Below, one piece after another: positions 9,208 to 17,046 of a stretch of 64,000 nt of DNA. Position 1 is the first letter of the stretch. The number at the start of each line of letters is the position of its first letter. The stretch lies in assembly GCA_963720645.1 (NCBI GenBank), contig CAVRFX010000008.1, positions 124,001-188,000 of the forward strand, read 5' to 3'. Made by a program: the position numbers and the translations under genes. Below the pieces are notes generated by a model that searched no databases, was not told the DNA's origin, and saw nothing but the letters and a program-made list of their open reading frames with translations. The stretch comes from RYN-230 sp963720645. Lineage in GTDB: Bacteria > Actinomycetota > Actinomycetes > Streptosporangiales > Streptosporangiaceae.

Positions 9208-10391
9208 CCGGCCTCCCGCAGCCGCTCCGCTGCCTCCTCAGGCAGGACGTCGTTGATCCACACTCCCATGCCGGACTCCGTTCCCGCGAGGTACTTCAGC
9301 TTGCCTGGTGCCCGGCGGACGGTCAGCACCTGCAGATGCAGCCCGAACTCGCGGCGCGCGAACTCGTCCCGGGCGGGCGCCTGGTGCCAGGCGGCGATGT
9401 AGGGCAGGGCCACGCCGAACAGCGCGTCGAGCCGGTGCAGCACGTCGAGATAGAGGTCGCAGAACGCGTCCCGCTCGCCGTCGTCCAGCGCGGTGATGTC
9501 CGGCACCCGCCGGGCCGGGAACAGCTGCACCTCGAACGGCCACCGGGCCGCGGCGGGCACGAACGCGGCCCAGTGCTCGTTGCGGGCCACGATCCGGGTC
9601 CCGGCCGCGATCTCCCCGGCGACCAGGTCGTCGAACAGGTTCCCGCCAGCCTGCTCCGCGTACCGGCGGGCCTGGTCCAGCATCGTGGCGGTCCGCGGCG
9701 TGACGAACGGGAAGCCGTAGATCTGGCCATGAGGGTGGTGCAGGGTGACCCCGATTTCCTCGCCCCGGTTCTCGAAGCAGTACACCTGCTCGATCCCGTC
9801 CATGCCGCCGAGCATCGTCGTGCGGTCGGCCCACGCCTCCACGACCGTCCGGGCCCGCCGCGGGGACAGGCCGGCGAACGACCCGTCGTGATCGGAGGTG
9901 AAGCAGACCACCTCGCAGCGGCCGTAGGCCGGCCGCTGCGGGACGCCGCCGGTTTCCGGGGGACCGGCGGCGGAGCGGGTTCGTTGCGGAGATTCGGAGC
10001 TCAGCCCGCTGCCCTCCGGTACCGCTCCTGGAGGCCAGTGCCCCCCGCCGCGCAGGGAAGGAAAGCGGTTCTCGAACACGACCACGTCGTAGTCGGGGGC
10101 CGGGATCTCGGTCGGCCGGCCCGGCCGGGACGGGTCAAGCGGGCACTCGCCGGGGGGCGGGAGGAACGTGCGGTCCTGGCGCGCAGCGGCGATCACCACC
10201 CACTCGCCGCGCAGCGCGTCCCAGCGCAGCCCGGCATCCGGCTCGCCGCCCGGCCCCGGCATGGGCTGGAGCGGCCTGGTGTCCGGGACCCCCGCCCGGC
10301 CCAGGCCGGGGGACTCATCGAAGTAGATGATCTCCCGGCCGTCGGCGAGGGTGCCGCTGCTCTTCCATACCCCAGGGCTCACGGGACCCAT
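9204..10391 (-). CDS. galT: galactose-1-phosphate uridylyltransferase
   Basis: It transfers UMP from UDP-glucose to galactose-1-phosphate. The active-site motif HHPHGQIYGFPF is intact, as are VVVFENRFPSL and GRCEVVCFTSDHDGSF. Between the last two lies a Pro/Gly/Ser-rich stretch of about 45 residues that overlaps a dispersed repeat (9956-10003) and may be inserted DNA. ATG 10391 has only a weak ribosome site; GTG 10382 is an alternative. It heads the gal operon, divergent from the CNNM gene. Confidence 0.94.
   Translation of the reverse strand: MGPVSPGVWKSSGTLADGREIIYFDESPGLGRAGVPDTRPLQPMPGPGGEPDAGLRWDALRGEWVVIAAARQDRTFLPPPGECPLDPSRPGRPTEIPAPDYDVVVFENRFPSLRGGGHWPPGAVPEGSGLSSESPQRTRSAAGPPETGGVPQRPAYGRCEVVCFTSDHDGSFAGLSPRRARTVVEAWADRTTMLGGMDGIEQVYCFENRGEEIGVTLHHPHGQIYGFPFVTPRTATMLDQARRYAEQAGGNLFDDLVAGEIAAGTRIVARNEHWAAFVPAAARWPFEVQLFPARRVPDITALDDGERDAFCDLYLDVLHRLDALFGVALPYIAAWHQAPARDEFARREFGLHLQVLTVRRAPGKLKYLAGTESGMGVWINDVLPEEAAERLREAG
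9956..10003 (-). repeat. dispersed short repeat, copy inside galT
   Basis: On the minus strand this reads TGAGCTCCG, then AATCTCCGCAACGAACC, and ends CCGGTCCCCCGG. The same three blocks in the same order occur at 41717-41781 after the cysteine desulfurase. It falls in the variable, apparently expanded segment of galT and keeps the frame. Confidence 0.55.
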
Positions 10392-10681
10392 ACGCTATCT
10401 GGCCCGGCCGTGCTTGCCCATCAGCTCCCCCCGGGTGGCGGGTCCCAACCCGGGGGCATGGCCCGGCCCGCGGCGGGTACTGCGGGCCCAGGGTAAAGGC
10501 TGGCTGTCCGGCGGGCAGCCGCCCGGTCAAGGCATCTGCTCAGGTAGGGGGCGCGGGCCGGCGGCAGACTGCTTAGACTGTGCGCATCTGCCGTGCGGGC
10601 GCGTCACGGCCTGGCCCCGGCCGTGGGGCACGGGGGAGCCGGACCGCCGGTGGCAGACACACGGAGGTCGGGGATCAGGAC
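10392..10681. promoter_or_regulatory. divergent intergenic region galT / CNNM gene
   Basis: A 290-bp GC-rich region between two divergent genes, so promoters for both should lie here. A possible -10 for the rightward gene is TAGACT in ctgcttagactgtg near 10575, without a convincing -35 box. I see no clear operator or gene. Confidence 0.3.
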
Positions 10682-12412
10682 GTGAACCAGGTCGGCTGGG
10701 ACATCGTGCTCGTCCTGCTCATCGTGCTCGTCGGCGGGTTCTTCGCCGCGGCGGAGATGGCCCTGGTCTCGCTGCGCGAGGGGCAGATCCGTTCCCTCAT
10801 GCACCGCGGCAGGCGCGGCCAGCGGGCCGCCCGGCTCGCCCAGGACCCGAACCGGTTCCTGTCCGCGGTGCAGATCGGCGTCACGCTGGCCACGCTGCTG
10901 TCCGGCACGGTCGGCGAGGCCACGCTGGCGGGCCACCTGAAGAACACCCTGATCCACCAGGGCCTCAGCACGGGCTGGGCGTCCGCCCTGTCGCTGATCA
11001 TCGTCACCGTGGTCATCTCCTACTTCACCCTGGTCCTCGGCGAGCTGGCCCCCAAGCGCCTCGCGCTGCAGCGGCCCGAGAAGGCCGCGATGCTCGCCGC
11101 GCCCACCCTGGACCGGATCTCGATGCTGGCCCGGCCGCTGGTCTGGCTGCTGTCCCGGTCCATCAACCTCGTGGTCCGGATCCTCGGCGGTGACCCGGCC
11201 GCCGGCCGGGGGGTGATGACCGAGGAGGAGCTGCGCGACCTGGTCGCCGGCCACCAGGCACTCAGCGCCGACGAGCGGCACATCGTGGGCGAGGTGTTCA
11301 ACGCGGGCAAGCGGCAGATCCGCGAGGTGCTGGTGCCCCGGACCGAGGTGGAGTTCCTGGCCGCGGACACGCCGCTGGCCGACGCCATCCAGACCGTGGC
11401 CGGCGAGCCCTACTCCCGGTTCCCGGTCTACCAGCAGTCCTACGACGACGTGATCGGCTTCATCCACGTCCGGGACCTGATCGACCCGCAGTTCACCTCC
11501 CGCCAGCTGACCGTGGGCGAGATCAGCCGGCCGGTCAAGTTGCTGCCGATGAGCAAGACCGTGCTGTCGGCCCTGTCGGAGATGCGCCGGGACCGGTTCC
11601 ACCTGGCCATCGTGATGGACGAGTACGGCGGCACCGCGGGCATCGTCACCCTGGAGGACCTGGTCGAGGAGCTGGTCGGGGACATCCAGGACGAATACGA
11701 CGTGGACGAGGGCCAGCCGAAGCAGCTCCGGGGCGGGGCCATCGAGGTCGACGGGTTGCTGAACCTGGACGAGTTCGCGGAGCAGACCGGGATCGAGCTG
11801 CCCGAGGGCCCGTACGAGACCGTCGCCGGATACATGCTGGCCACCCTGGGGCAGCTGCCCACCGGGCACGAGTCCGTGGAGGCGGCGGGGCACCGGCTGA
11901 CCGTGCTGGCCATGGACGGGCGGCGGATCGCCCGGGTCCGGGTGGATCCGGCGGGTGACCCGGCCACCGCGGACGGCGAGGCTTCCTCCCGGGACGGGGC
12001 CGCTCCTGGTGCTGGTGGTGCTGGCGCTGCGGGTTTTTCTCTGGTGCCGCTGGTGCCGCTGGTGCCGGTGCCGCTGGTGCCGCTGGTGCGGGTGGTGCCG
12101 GTGGTGCGGGTGGTGCCGGTGGTGCGGCTGGTGCCGTGGCTGGTGCCGGTGGTGCGGATGGTGCTGTGCCGGGTGGGGCAGCGGGGAGCCCGCCGGCGGC
12201 TGGAGCGCCGGCGGGGAACTCGGCCGCCCCGTCGGGCTCTCAAGCCCAGCCATCCCCGAACGGCCTTTCCGGCTCTGAAGCCCCTCAAGTCCCTTCAGCC
12301 CCTCAAGCCTCTCCGGCCCCTGCAGCATCCCCCAGCCCGGCCACCTCACGCGGCGCACCGCCTAAGTCGTGATCAACCGATTGGTGTTGCTCCAGCGACA
12401 CCAATCGGTTGA
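10682..12412 (+). CDS. CNNM/CorC-type (DUF21-CBS-CorC_HlyC) membrane protein with frame-shifted tail
   Basis: The N-terminal DUF21-type membrane domain has several hydrophobic segments and FFAAAEMALVSLREGQ. A CBS pair (VLVPRTEVEFLAAD to VKLLPMSKTVL) follows, then the HLAIVMDEYGGTAGIVTLEDLVEELVG region and a CorC/HlyC domain. Such proteins are linked to Mg/Co homeostasis. GTG 10682 follows a good ribosome site. From about codon 450 the tail changes character at GGGTTTTT (12031-12038). The zero frame continues as Leu/Val/Pro repeats into the palindrome and stops at 12412. The -1 frame continues the preceding Ala/Gly-rich sequence and ends at 12372, so it is probably the native tail. Confidence 0.85.
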   Translation: MNQVGWDIVLVLLIVLVGGFFAAAEMALVSLREGQIRSLMHRGRRGQRAARLAQDPNRFLSAVQIGVTLATLLSGTVGEATLAGHLKNTLIHQGLSTGWASALSLIIVTVVISYFTLVLGELAPKRLALQRPEKAAMLAAPTLDRISMLARPLVWLLSRSINLVVRILGGDPAAGRGVMTEEELRDLVAGHQALSADERHIVGEVFNAGKRQIREVLVPRTEVEFLAADTPLADAIQTVAGEPYSRFPVYQQSYDDVIGFIHVRDLIDPQFTSRQLTVGEISRPVKLLPMSKTVLSALSEMRRDRFHLAIVMDEYGGTAGIVTLEDLVEELVGDIQDEYDVDEGQPKQLRGGAIEVDGLLNLDEFAEQTGIELPEGPYETVAGYMLATLGQLPTGHESVEAAGHRLTVLAMDGRRIARVRVDPAGDPATADGEASSRDGAAPGAGGAGAAGFSLVPLVPLVPVPLVPLVRVVPVVRVVPVVRLVPWLVPVVRMVLCRVGQRGARRRLERRRGTRPPRRALKPSHPRTAFPALKPLKSLQPLKPLRPLQHPPARPPHAAHRLSRDQPIGVAPATPIG

Positions 12413-12419
12413 TCACGAC
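12366..12419. repeat. long intergenic palindrome, copy 2
   Basis: Perfect 22-bp arms at 12366-12387 and 12398-12419. The centre tgctccagcg can pair further in RNA (one U-G pair) down to a two-base loop. The middle (gatcaaccgattg and its complement) is the same as in copy 1 at 5533. It lies after the CNNM gene and before guaA and overlaps the -1 frame stop of the CNNM tail. It could be a terminator for the CNNM gene. Confidence 0.85.
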
Positions 12420-12581
12420 GGCGGGAGCGGCGGAGGCGCCCCCGGGGGCTGCGGGGCGGGGGGCGGCGGGGGCGCCCGGGGGGCTAGCGGGGCGGGGGCG
12501 GCGGGGACGGTCGCGGGCGGGCTGTCCGGCGAGCCGGGACCAGGCCATTAGACTGGCGATCCCGAGTGGAAGGCGATCCGC

Positions 12582-14282
12582 GTGCAGCCCAGTCCGGACT
12601 TCGACACCGTGCTGGTGGTCGACTTCGGGGCCCAGTATGCGCAGCTGATCGCGCGCCGGGTCCGCGAATGCCAGGTGTACTCGGAGATCGTCCCGTGCAC
12701 CATGCCGGCCGCCGACATGCTGGCCCGTAAGCCGAAAGCCATCATCCTGTCCGGCGGCCCGGCGTCGGTGTACTCCGAGGGTGCGCCGCCGCTGCCGCCC
12801 GCCGCCGCCGGCCAGCCTGGGCTGCTCGGCGCGGGTGTCCCTGTCCTCGGCATCTGCTACGGATTCCAGCTCATGGTGTCCGCGCTCGGCGGCGAGGTCG
12901 CGCACACCGGCGGCGGGGAGTACGGCGCCACCCGGCTGATCCTGGCCCCCGGCAGCGCCCCGGAGACCCGGAGCGTGGTCGCCGCGGAACAGGCCCAGCC
13001 GGGCGGCCCGCTGCCCGACGAGCCGTGGACAGCCGAGCCGCTGCCGCACGAGCCGCTGCTCGGCGGGGCCCTGCTGGGCGGCCTGCCCGAGACTCAGCAG
13101 GTCTGGATGTCGCACGGGGACACCGCCACCGCCGCGCCGGCCGGGTTCACGGTCACCGCCGGCACCGCGGCCAGCCCGGTGGCGGCCATGGAGGACACCG
13201 GCCGCGGCCTGTACGGGGTGCAGTTCCACCCCGAGGTCCTGCACACGCAGCACGGCCAGGCCGTGCTGCGCCGGTTCCTCGAACTGGCCGGCTGCCGCAC
13301 CGACTGGACTATGGGCAGCATCATCGACGAGCAGGTCGGGCAGGTCCGGGCGCAGGTCGGCGACCGCGGCGCGATCTGCGGCCTGTCCGGCGGGGTGGAC
13401 TCGGCGGTGGCCGCCGCCATCGTGCAGAAAGCCATCGGCAGGCAGCTGACCTGCGTTTTCGTGGATCACGGGCTGCTGCGCCGCGGCGAGGCGGAGCAGG
13501 TGGAGAAGGACTTCGTGGCCGCCACCGGGGTGGACCTCAAGGTCGTGGACGCGTCCGCGACGTTCCTGGACGCGCTGGCCGGGGTCACCGACCCGGAGGA
13601 GAAGCGCAAGATCATCGGCCGGGAGTTCATCCGGGCCTTCGAGCGCGCCGCCCGGGAGATCAGCGCGGCGGCGGGCAGCCAGGGGACGGCCGTGGAGTTC
13701 CTGGTCCAGGGCACCCTGTACCCGGACGTGGTCGAGTCGGGCGGCGGCACCGGCGCGGCCAACATCAAGTCCCACCACAACGTCGGCGGGCTGCCCAGTG
13801 ACCTGGCGTTCGGGCTGGTCGAGCCGTTGCGTGCGCTGTTCAAGGACGAGGTGCGGCGGGTCGGCGAGACGCTCGGCCTGCCCCCGGAGATCGTGTGGCG
13901 GCAGCCGTTCCCCGGCCCGGGGCTGGCCATCCGGATCGTCGGTGAGGTCACCGCGGAGCGGCTGCGCATCGTGTCCGCCGCGGACGCCATCGTCCGCGAG
14001 GAGTTGTCCGCCGCGGGCCTGGACCGGGAGATCTGGCAGTGCCCGGTGGTGCTGCTCGCCGACGTCCGCTCGGTGGGCGTGCAGGGTGACGGGCGCAGCT
14101 ACGGATACCCGGTCGTGCTCCGGCCGGTCACCAGCGAGGACGCGATGACCGCCGACTGGGCCCGGCTGCCCGGCGAGCTGCTGGCCCGGATCTCGACCCG
14201 GATCACCAACGAAGTTCCCGAGGTCAACCGGGTGGTGCTGGACATCACCAGCAAGCCGCCGGGCACCATCGAATGGGAATAG
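12582..14282 (+). CDS. guaA: GMP synthase (glutamine-hydrolysing)
   Basis: It aminates XMP to GMP using glutamine and ATP. The class I glutaminase half has the nucleophile in GICYGFQLM and the His/Glu pair in QFHPEV. The ATP-pyrophosphatase half starts at the PP-loop GLSGGVDSAVAA, and the dimerisation domain ends in KPPGTIEWE. At 566 residues it is longer than the usual 520-530. The extra length is a Pro/Glu/Ala-rich insert near residues 125-165, before the conserved QVWMSHGDTA. GTG 12582 is the start. Confidence 0.96.
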   Translation: MQPSPDFDTVLVVDFGAQYAQLIARRVRECQVYSEIVPCTMPAADMLARKPKAIILSGGPASVYSEGAPPLPPAAAGQPGLLGAGVPVLGICYGFQLMVSALGGEVAHTGGGEYGATRLILAPGSAPETRSVVAAEQAQPGGPLPDEPWTAEPLPHEPLLGGALLGGLPETQQVWMSHGDTATAAPAGFTVTAGTAASPVAAMEDTGRGLYGVQFHPEVLHTQHGQAVLRRFLELAGCRTDWTMGSIIDEQVGQVRAQVGDRGAICGLSGGVDSAVAAAIVQKAIGRQLTCVFVDHGLLRRGEAEQVEKDFVAATGVDLKVVDASATFLDALAGVTDPEEKRKIIGREFIRAFERAAREISAAAGSQGTAVEFLVQGTLYPDVVESGGGTGAANIKSHHNVGGLPSDLAFGLVEPLRALFKDEVRRVGETLGLPPEIVWRQPFPGPGLAIRIVGEVTAERLRIVSAADAIVREELSAAGLDREIWQCPVVLLADVRSVGVQGDGRSYGYPVVLRPVTSEDAMTADWARLPGELLARISTRITNEVPEVNRVVLDITSKPPGTIEWE

Positions 14283-14301
14283 CCGCCCGCCCGGCTCCCG
14301 G

Positions 14302-14326
14302 TACTTCTTTTCCGCAACGCCCTGGC
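14302..14326 (+). repeat. dispersed short repeat, intergenic copy after guaA
   Basis: Contains tacttcttttccgcaacgcc, with the core TTTCCGCAACG at 14309-14319. It lies in the 122-bp gap between the convergent guaA and kynureninase genes. It is closest to the copy at 59237, which also has tacttct before the core. Confidence 0.4.
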
Positions 14327-14404
14327 GGGGTGGCCGCTCACCCACCCGGGCCTTAGGGAGAACGTGGCGATGTCCGCCGGGCCCGCGGGGCCGGGGATGT
14401 CCGG

Positions 14405-15835
14405 CTAGATACCGGTTTCCAGGATCGTCCGGAGGGTGTCCAGCGCGTCCCAGACGTCCGTGAACCGGGTCGTCACCGGGGCGAGCCCGAGCCGGAGCCG
14501 GTCCGGCGCCCGGAAGTCGCCGATCACCCCGGCGCAGATGAGGGCCTGGCTGATCCGCCCGGCGTCCGGATGGCGCAGCGTGACGTGTGACCCGCGCCGG
14601 GACGGATCACGGGGGGACGCGAGCCCGCAGCCCAGCGGGGCCAGCCACGCGTCGGCCAGCTCGATCAGGTAGCTCGTCAGCGCGATGCCCTTGGCGCGGA
14701 GAGCCTGGATGCCCGCCTCGGCCAGCAGCCGGGTGCCCTCCTGGACGGCGACCGTGCCGGGGATGTTCGGGGTCCCGGTGGTGAAGCGGCCGATCCCGGG
14801 CACGGGCTCGTACCGCGGCCCCATCGTGAACTGGTCGGTCTGGCCGAACCAGCCCTGGATGGGCTGGGTCAGCTGGTCCTGCAGGTCCCGGCGGACGTAC
14901 AGGAACGCGGGCGCCCCGGGCCCGGCGTTCAGGTACTTGTAGGTGCAGCCGACGGCCAGGTCGGCGCCGGACCCGTCCAGGTCCACCGGGACCGAGCCCG
15001 CCGAGTGGCACAGGTCCCACAGGACCAGGGCACCCGCGTCGTGCGCGAGCCGGGTGATCGCGGCCATGTCGGCCAGCGCGCCGCTCCGGTAGGCCACGTG
15101 CGACAGGCAGACCAGGGCGGTGTCCGGCCCGAGCGCGGCCCGCACGTCCGCGGTGCGGATCCCCTGGTCCGGGTCTGTGCGGATGATGCGGAGCTGGCCG
15201 CCGGATCGGGCGGCGATTCCCTCGAGCACGTAGCGGTCGGTGGGGAAGTTGTCGTCGTCGGTGACCAGGACCGGCCGGCCCGGCCGGGCGTCCAGGGCGG
15301 CCCAGGCCAGCTTGTAGAGGTTCACCGTGGTGGAGTCGCAGACCACGACCTGGCCCGGGGCCGCGCCCAGCAGGTGCTCGCCGAGCAGGTCACCCACCTG
15401 CCGGGGCAGGTCCATCCAGTGCGCCCAGGAGCGGATCAGCCCGGCGCCCCAGTCCTGGGTGATGACCTTCGCGAGGCGCTGCGCGGTCGCGGCGGGCAGC
15501 ATGCCCAGCGAGTTGCCGTCCAGGTAGACCAGGCCGGGCTCGAGCGGCACGAACCGGTTACGGAACCCGGCCAGCGGGTCGGCCGCATCCAGGCCGGCGG
15601 CCCGGGACCGGCTCGTGACGGGGCCGGTGGTGGAGGGGCCCGTGGTTGAAGAGCCCGTGGTTGAAGAGCCCGCGGCGGAAGGGCTCGTGGCGGAAGGGCC
15701 GGTGGTGGAGGGGCTCGTGGCGGAAGGGCCGGTGGTGGAGGGGCCCGCGCCGGAGGAGCCCGTGGTTGAAGAGCCCGTGGCGGAAGGGCTCGTGGCGGAA
15801 GGGCCGGTGGTGGAGGGGCCCGTGGCGGAAGTCAT
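14405..15835 (-). CDS. kynU: kynureninase with a repetitive N-terminal extension
   Basis: A PLP enzyme that cleaves kynurenine to anthranilate and alanine (or 3-hydroxykynurenine to 3-hydroxyanthranilate). The catalytic domain begins near residue 75 (PLAGFRNRFV... VYLDGNSLGMLP). It has the PLP Lys in VGCTYKYLNAGPGAP and WDLCHSAGSVPVDL. ATG 15835 gives 476 residues against a usual 400-420. The excess is about 14 copies of a Thr/Ser/Gly/Pro pentapeptide (TTGPS-like). No later ATG or GTG gives a sensible shorter start. It lies 43 nt behind the CoxG-like gene on the same strand and may share its transcript. Confidence 0.9.
   Translation of the reverse strand: MTSATGPSTTGPSATSPSATGSSTTGSSGAGPSTTGPSATSPSTTGPSATSPSAAGSSTTGSSTTGPSTTGPVTSRSRAAGLDAADPLAGFRNRFVPLEPGLVYLDGNSLGMLPAATAQRLAKVITQDWGAGLIRSWAHWMDLPRQVGDLLGEHLLGAAPGQVVVCDSTTVNLYKLAWAALDARPGRPVLVTDDDNFPTDRYVLEGIAARSGGQLRIIRTDPDQGIRTADVRAALGPDTALVCLSHVAYRSGALADMAAITRLAHDAGALVLWDLCHSAGSVPVDLDGSGADLAVGCTYKYLNAGPGAPAFLYVRRDLQDQLTQPIQGWFGQTDQFTMGPRYEPVPGIGRFTTGTPNIPGTVAVQEGTRLLAEAGIQALRAKGIALTSYLIELADAWLAPLGCGLASPRDPSRRGSHVTLRHPDAGRISQALICAGVIGDFRAPDRLRLGLAPVTTRFTDVWDALDTLRTILETGI
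15618..15832 (-). repeat. 15-nt tandem repeat encoding TTGPS-like pentapeptides
   Basis: About 14 degenerate 15-nt units (plus strand ggcccgtggttgaa and variants) lie in phase with the kynureninase reading frame. They encode TTGPS, ATSPS and TTGSS units. Third-position and unit-level variation suggests an old, drifting minisatellite rather than a recent duplication. Confidence 0.85.
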
Positions 15836-15878
15836 CACGGGCGCTCGGGTGGTGGCACCGGAGGCTGGGTCAGCCGGC

Positions 15879-17042
15879 TCAGGCCCGGGTGGCGCGGCGG
15901 CGCCGGCGGACGATGCGTACCAGCACCCCGGCGATGAGCAGGAACCCCACCAGCGGCGCCAGCCGCTTGAGCAGCGGCAGGCCGGCCACGCTGAGCAGGT
16001 CGAGGGCTTCCTCGTCCTGGGGGCGGGCACCGCGCGGCGGCAGCAGGCCGTTCGCTGCCGGGCGGTTCGTGGACGGGGCTCCTGCGTCCCAGGCCCCCGC
16101 GCCCGGGGCAGCAGCCGCCGGACGCGGGCCGGTGGTGCCCATGGCCGTGCTGGCCCCCGTGCTCGTGGTGCCGGCCGCGGCGGCCGAACCGGCCGCCGCG
16201 GTGCCCGTCGCCGCCTCGGTGGTCGCGCCGGGCGTGGTGAGGGTCAGCCCATGGTCGGCGAGCTTGCTCTTGATCTCCCTGATCGACTGCGGCCCGAGAC
16301 CGTCGATGGCGAGCAGTTCCTTCTCGGTCCGGGCGGCGAGGCCCCCGACCGTGTGCACGCCCTCGCGCCGCAGGCTGTTGAAGGAGCGGACCGGCAGGTC
16401 CAGCTCCTCGATCGGCAGCTGCGCCGGATCCGTGGTGGCCTGGTCCACGCCGTCGGCCCCGGTCCCGGCCGCCGCGGCCGGGCTGCCGAGGACCTGGGTC
16501 GCCTCCGCCGGGGCACTGGCCGCCGGGGCACTGGCCGCCGGGGCACTGGCCGCCGGGGCACTGGCCGCCGCGCCGGGTGCCGCGGCCTGGGGCGCATTCT
16601 CCCCGGATAGCTGGGCGGCCAGGTTGGTGGCGAACTTGCCGATGATCCGGCCCCCCACCTCGGCCATCACGCCCCGGCCGAACTGCGCGGGCCGCCCGGT
16701 GACGGTCATGGTAGTGCGTACCAGGACCCGGGTCTGGCCCGCCTCGTCCTGCAGCGAGGAGCGGACCGTGGCCGACGCCGTGCCGCTGCCCCGGGTCTCC
16801 TTGCCCGACGCCTCCAGCACGACCGTCTTGGTCGACTCGTCCTTCTCGGTGAACCGGGCCGTGCCCGCGTAGGTCATCTGGACCGGGCCGACCTTGACCT
16901 TGATCTTCCCCGAGATGACCTCACCATCGAAGGCGTCAACGGTGGCGCCGGGCATGCACGGCGCCACCTGCTCGACGTCCAGCAGGGTCTCCCAGGCCCG
17001 CTCCGGCGGAACCGGGATGATGAACGAGTGCTCCAGATCCAT
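15879..17042 (-). CDS. CoxG-like SRPBCC protein fused to an RpoA-CTD-like domain and a membrane anchor
   Basis: The 387-residue protein has four parts. Residues 1-147 are a SRPBCC/CoxG domain (HSFIIPVPPERAWETLLDVE... CMPGATVDAFDG... GRGVMAEVGGRIIGKFATNL). Residues 150-205 are an Ala/Pro linker with SAPAA repeats. Residues 209-268 resemble the C-terminal domain of RNA polymerase alpha: IEELDLPVRSFNSLRREG, HTVGGLAART and LLAIDGLGPQSIREIK. A second linker and a hydrophobic helix (356-378) with an Arg-rich end follow. CoxG proteins serve Mo-CO dehydrogenases at the membrane; the alpha-CTD-like part is not a usual component. ATG 17042 lies 4 nt after the coxM-like stop, so it is the fourth gene of the hydroxylase operon. 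Confidence 0.88.
   Translation of the reverse strand: MDLEHSFIIPVPPERAWETLLDVEQVAPCMPGATVDAFDGEVISGKIKVKVGPVQMTYAGTARFTEKDESTKTVVLEASGKETRGSGTASATVRSSLQDEAGQTRVLVRTTMTVTGRPAQFGRGVMAEVGGRIIGKFATNLAAQLSGENAPQAAAPGAAASAPAASAPAASAPAASAPAEATQVLGSPAAAAGTGADGVDQATTDPAQLPIEELDLPVRSFNSLRREGVHTVGGLAARTEKELLAIDGLGPQSIREIKSKLADHGLTLTTPGATTEAATGTAAAGSAAAAGTTSTGASTAMGTTGPRPAAAAPGAGAWDAGAPSTNRPAANGLLPPRGARPQDEEALDLLSVAGLPLLKRLAPLVGFLLIAGVLVRIVRRRRRATRA
16506..16567 (-). repeat. 15-nt tandem repeat in the CoxG-like linker
   Basis: Four near-identical 15-nt units (plus strand gccgccggggcactg) in phase encode SAPAA in the linker between the SRPBCC and RpoA-CTD-like domains. Variation in copy number would change only linker length. 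Confidence 0.85.
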
Positions 17043-17046
17043 ATCG

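Noticed and set aside
15618..15832. CRISPR array
   Set aside because: The units are directly adjacent degenerate 15-nt repeats without unique spacers and are in frame with a gene. No cas gene is present.
15615..16610. Plus-strand frame with regular VVEGPVVEEP repeats
   Set aside because: It is the complement of the kynureninase TTGPS repeat and then runs antisense to the CoxG-like gene. The kynureninase frame continues into a conserved enzyme, this one does not.
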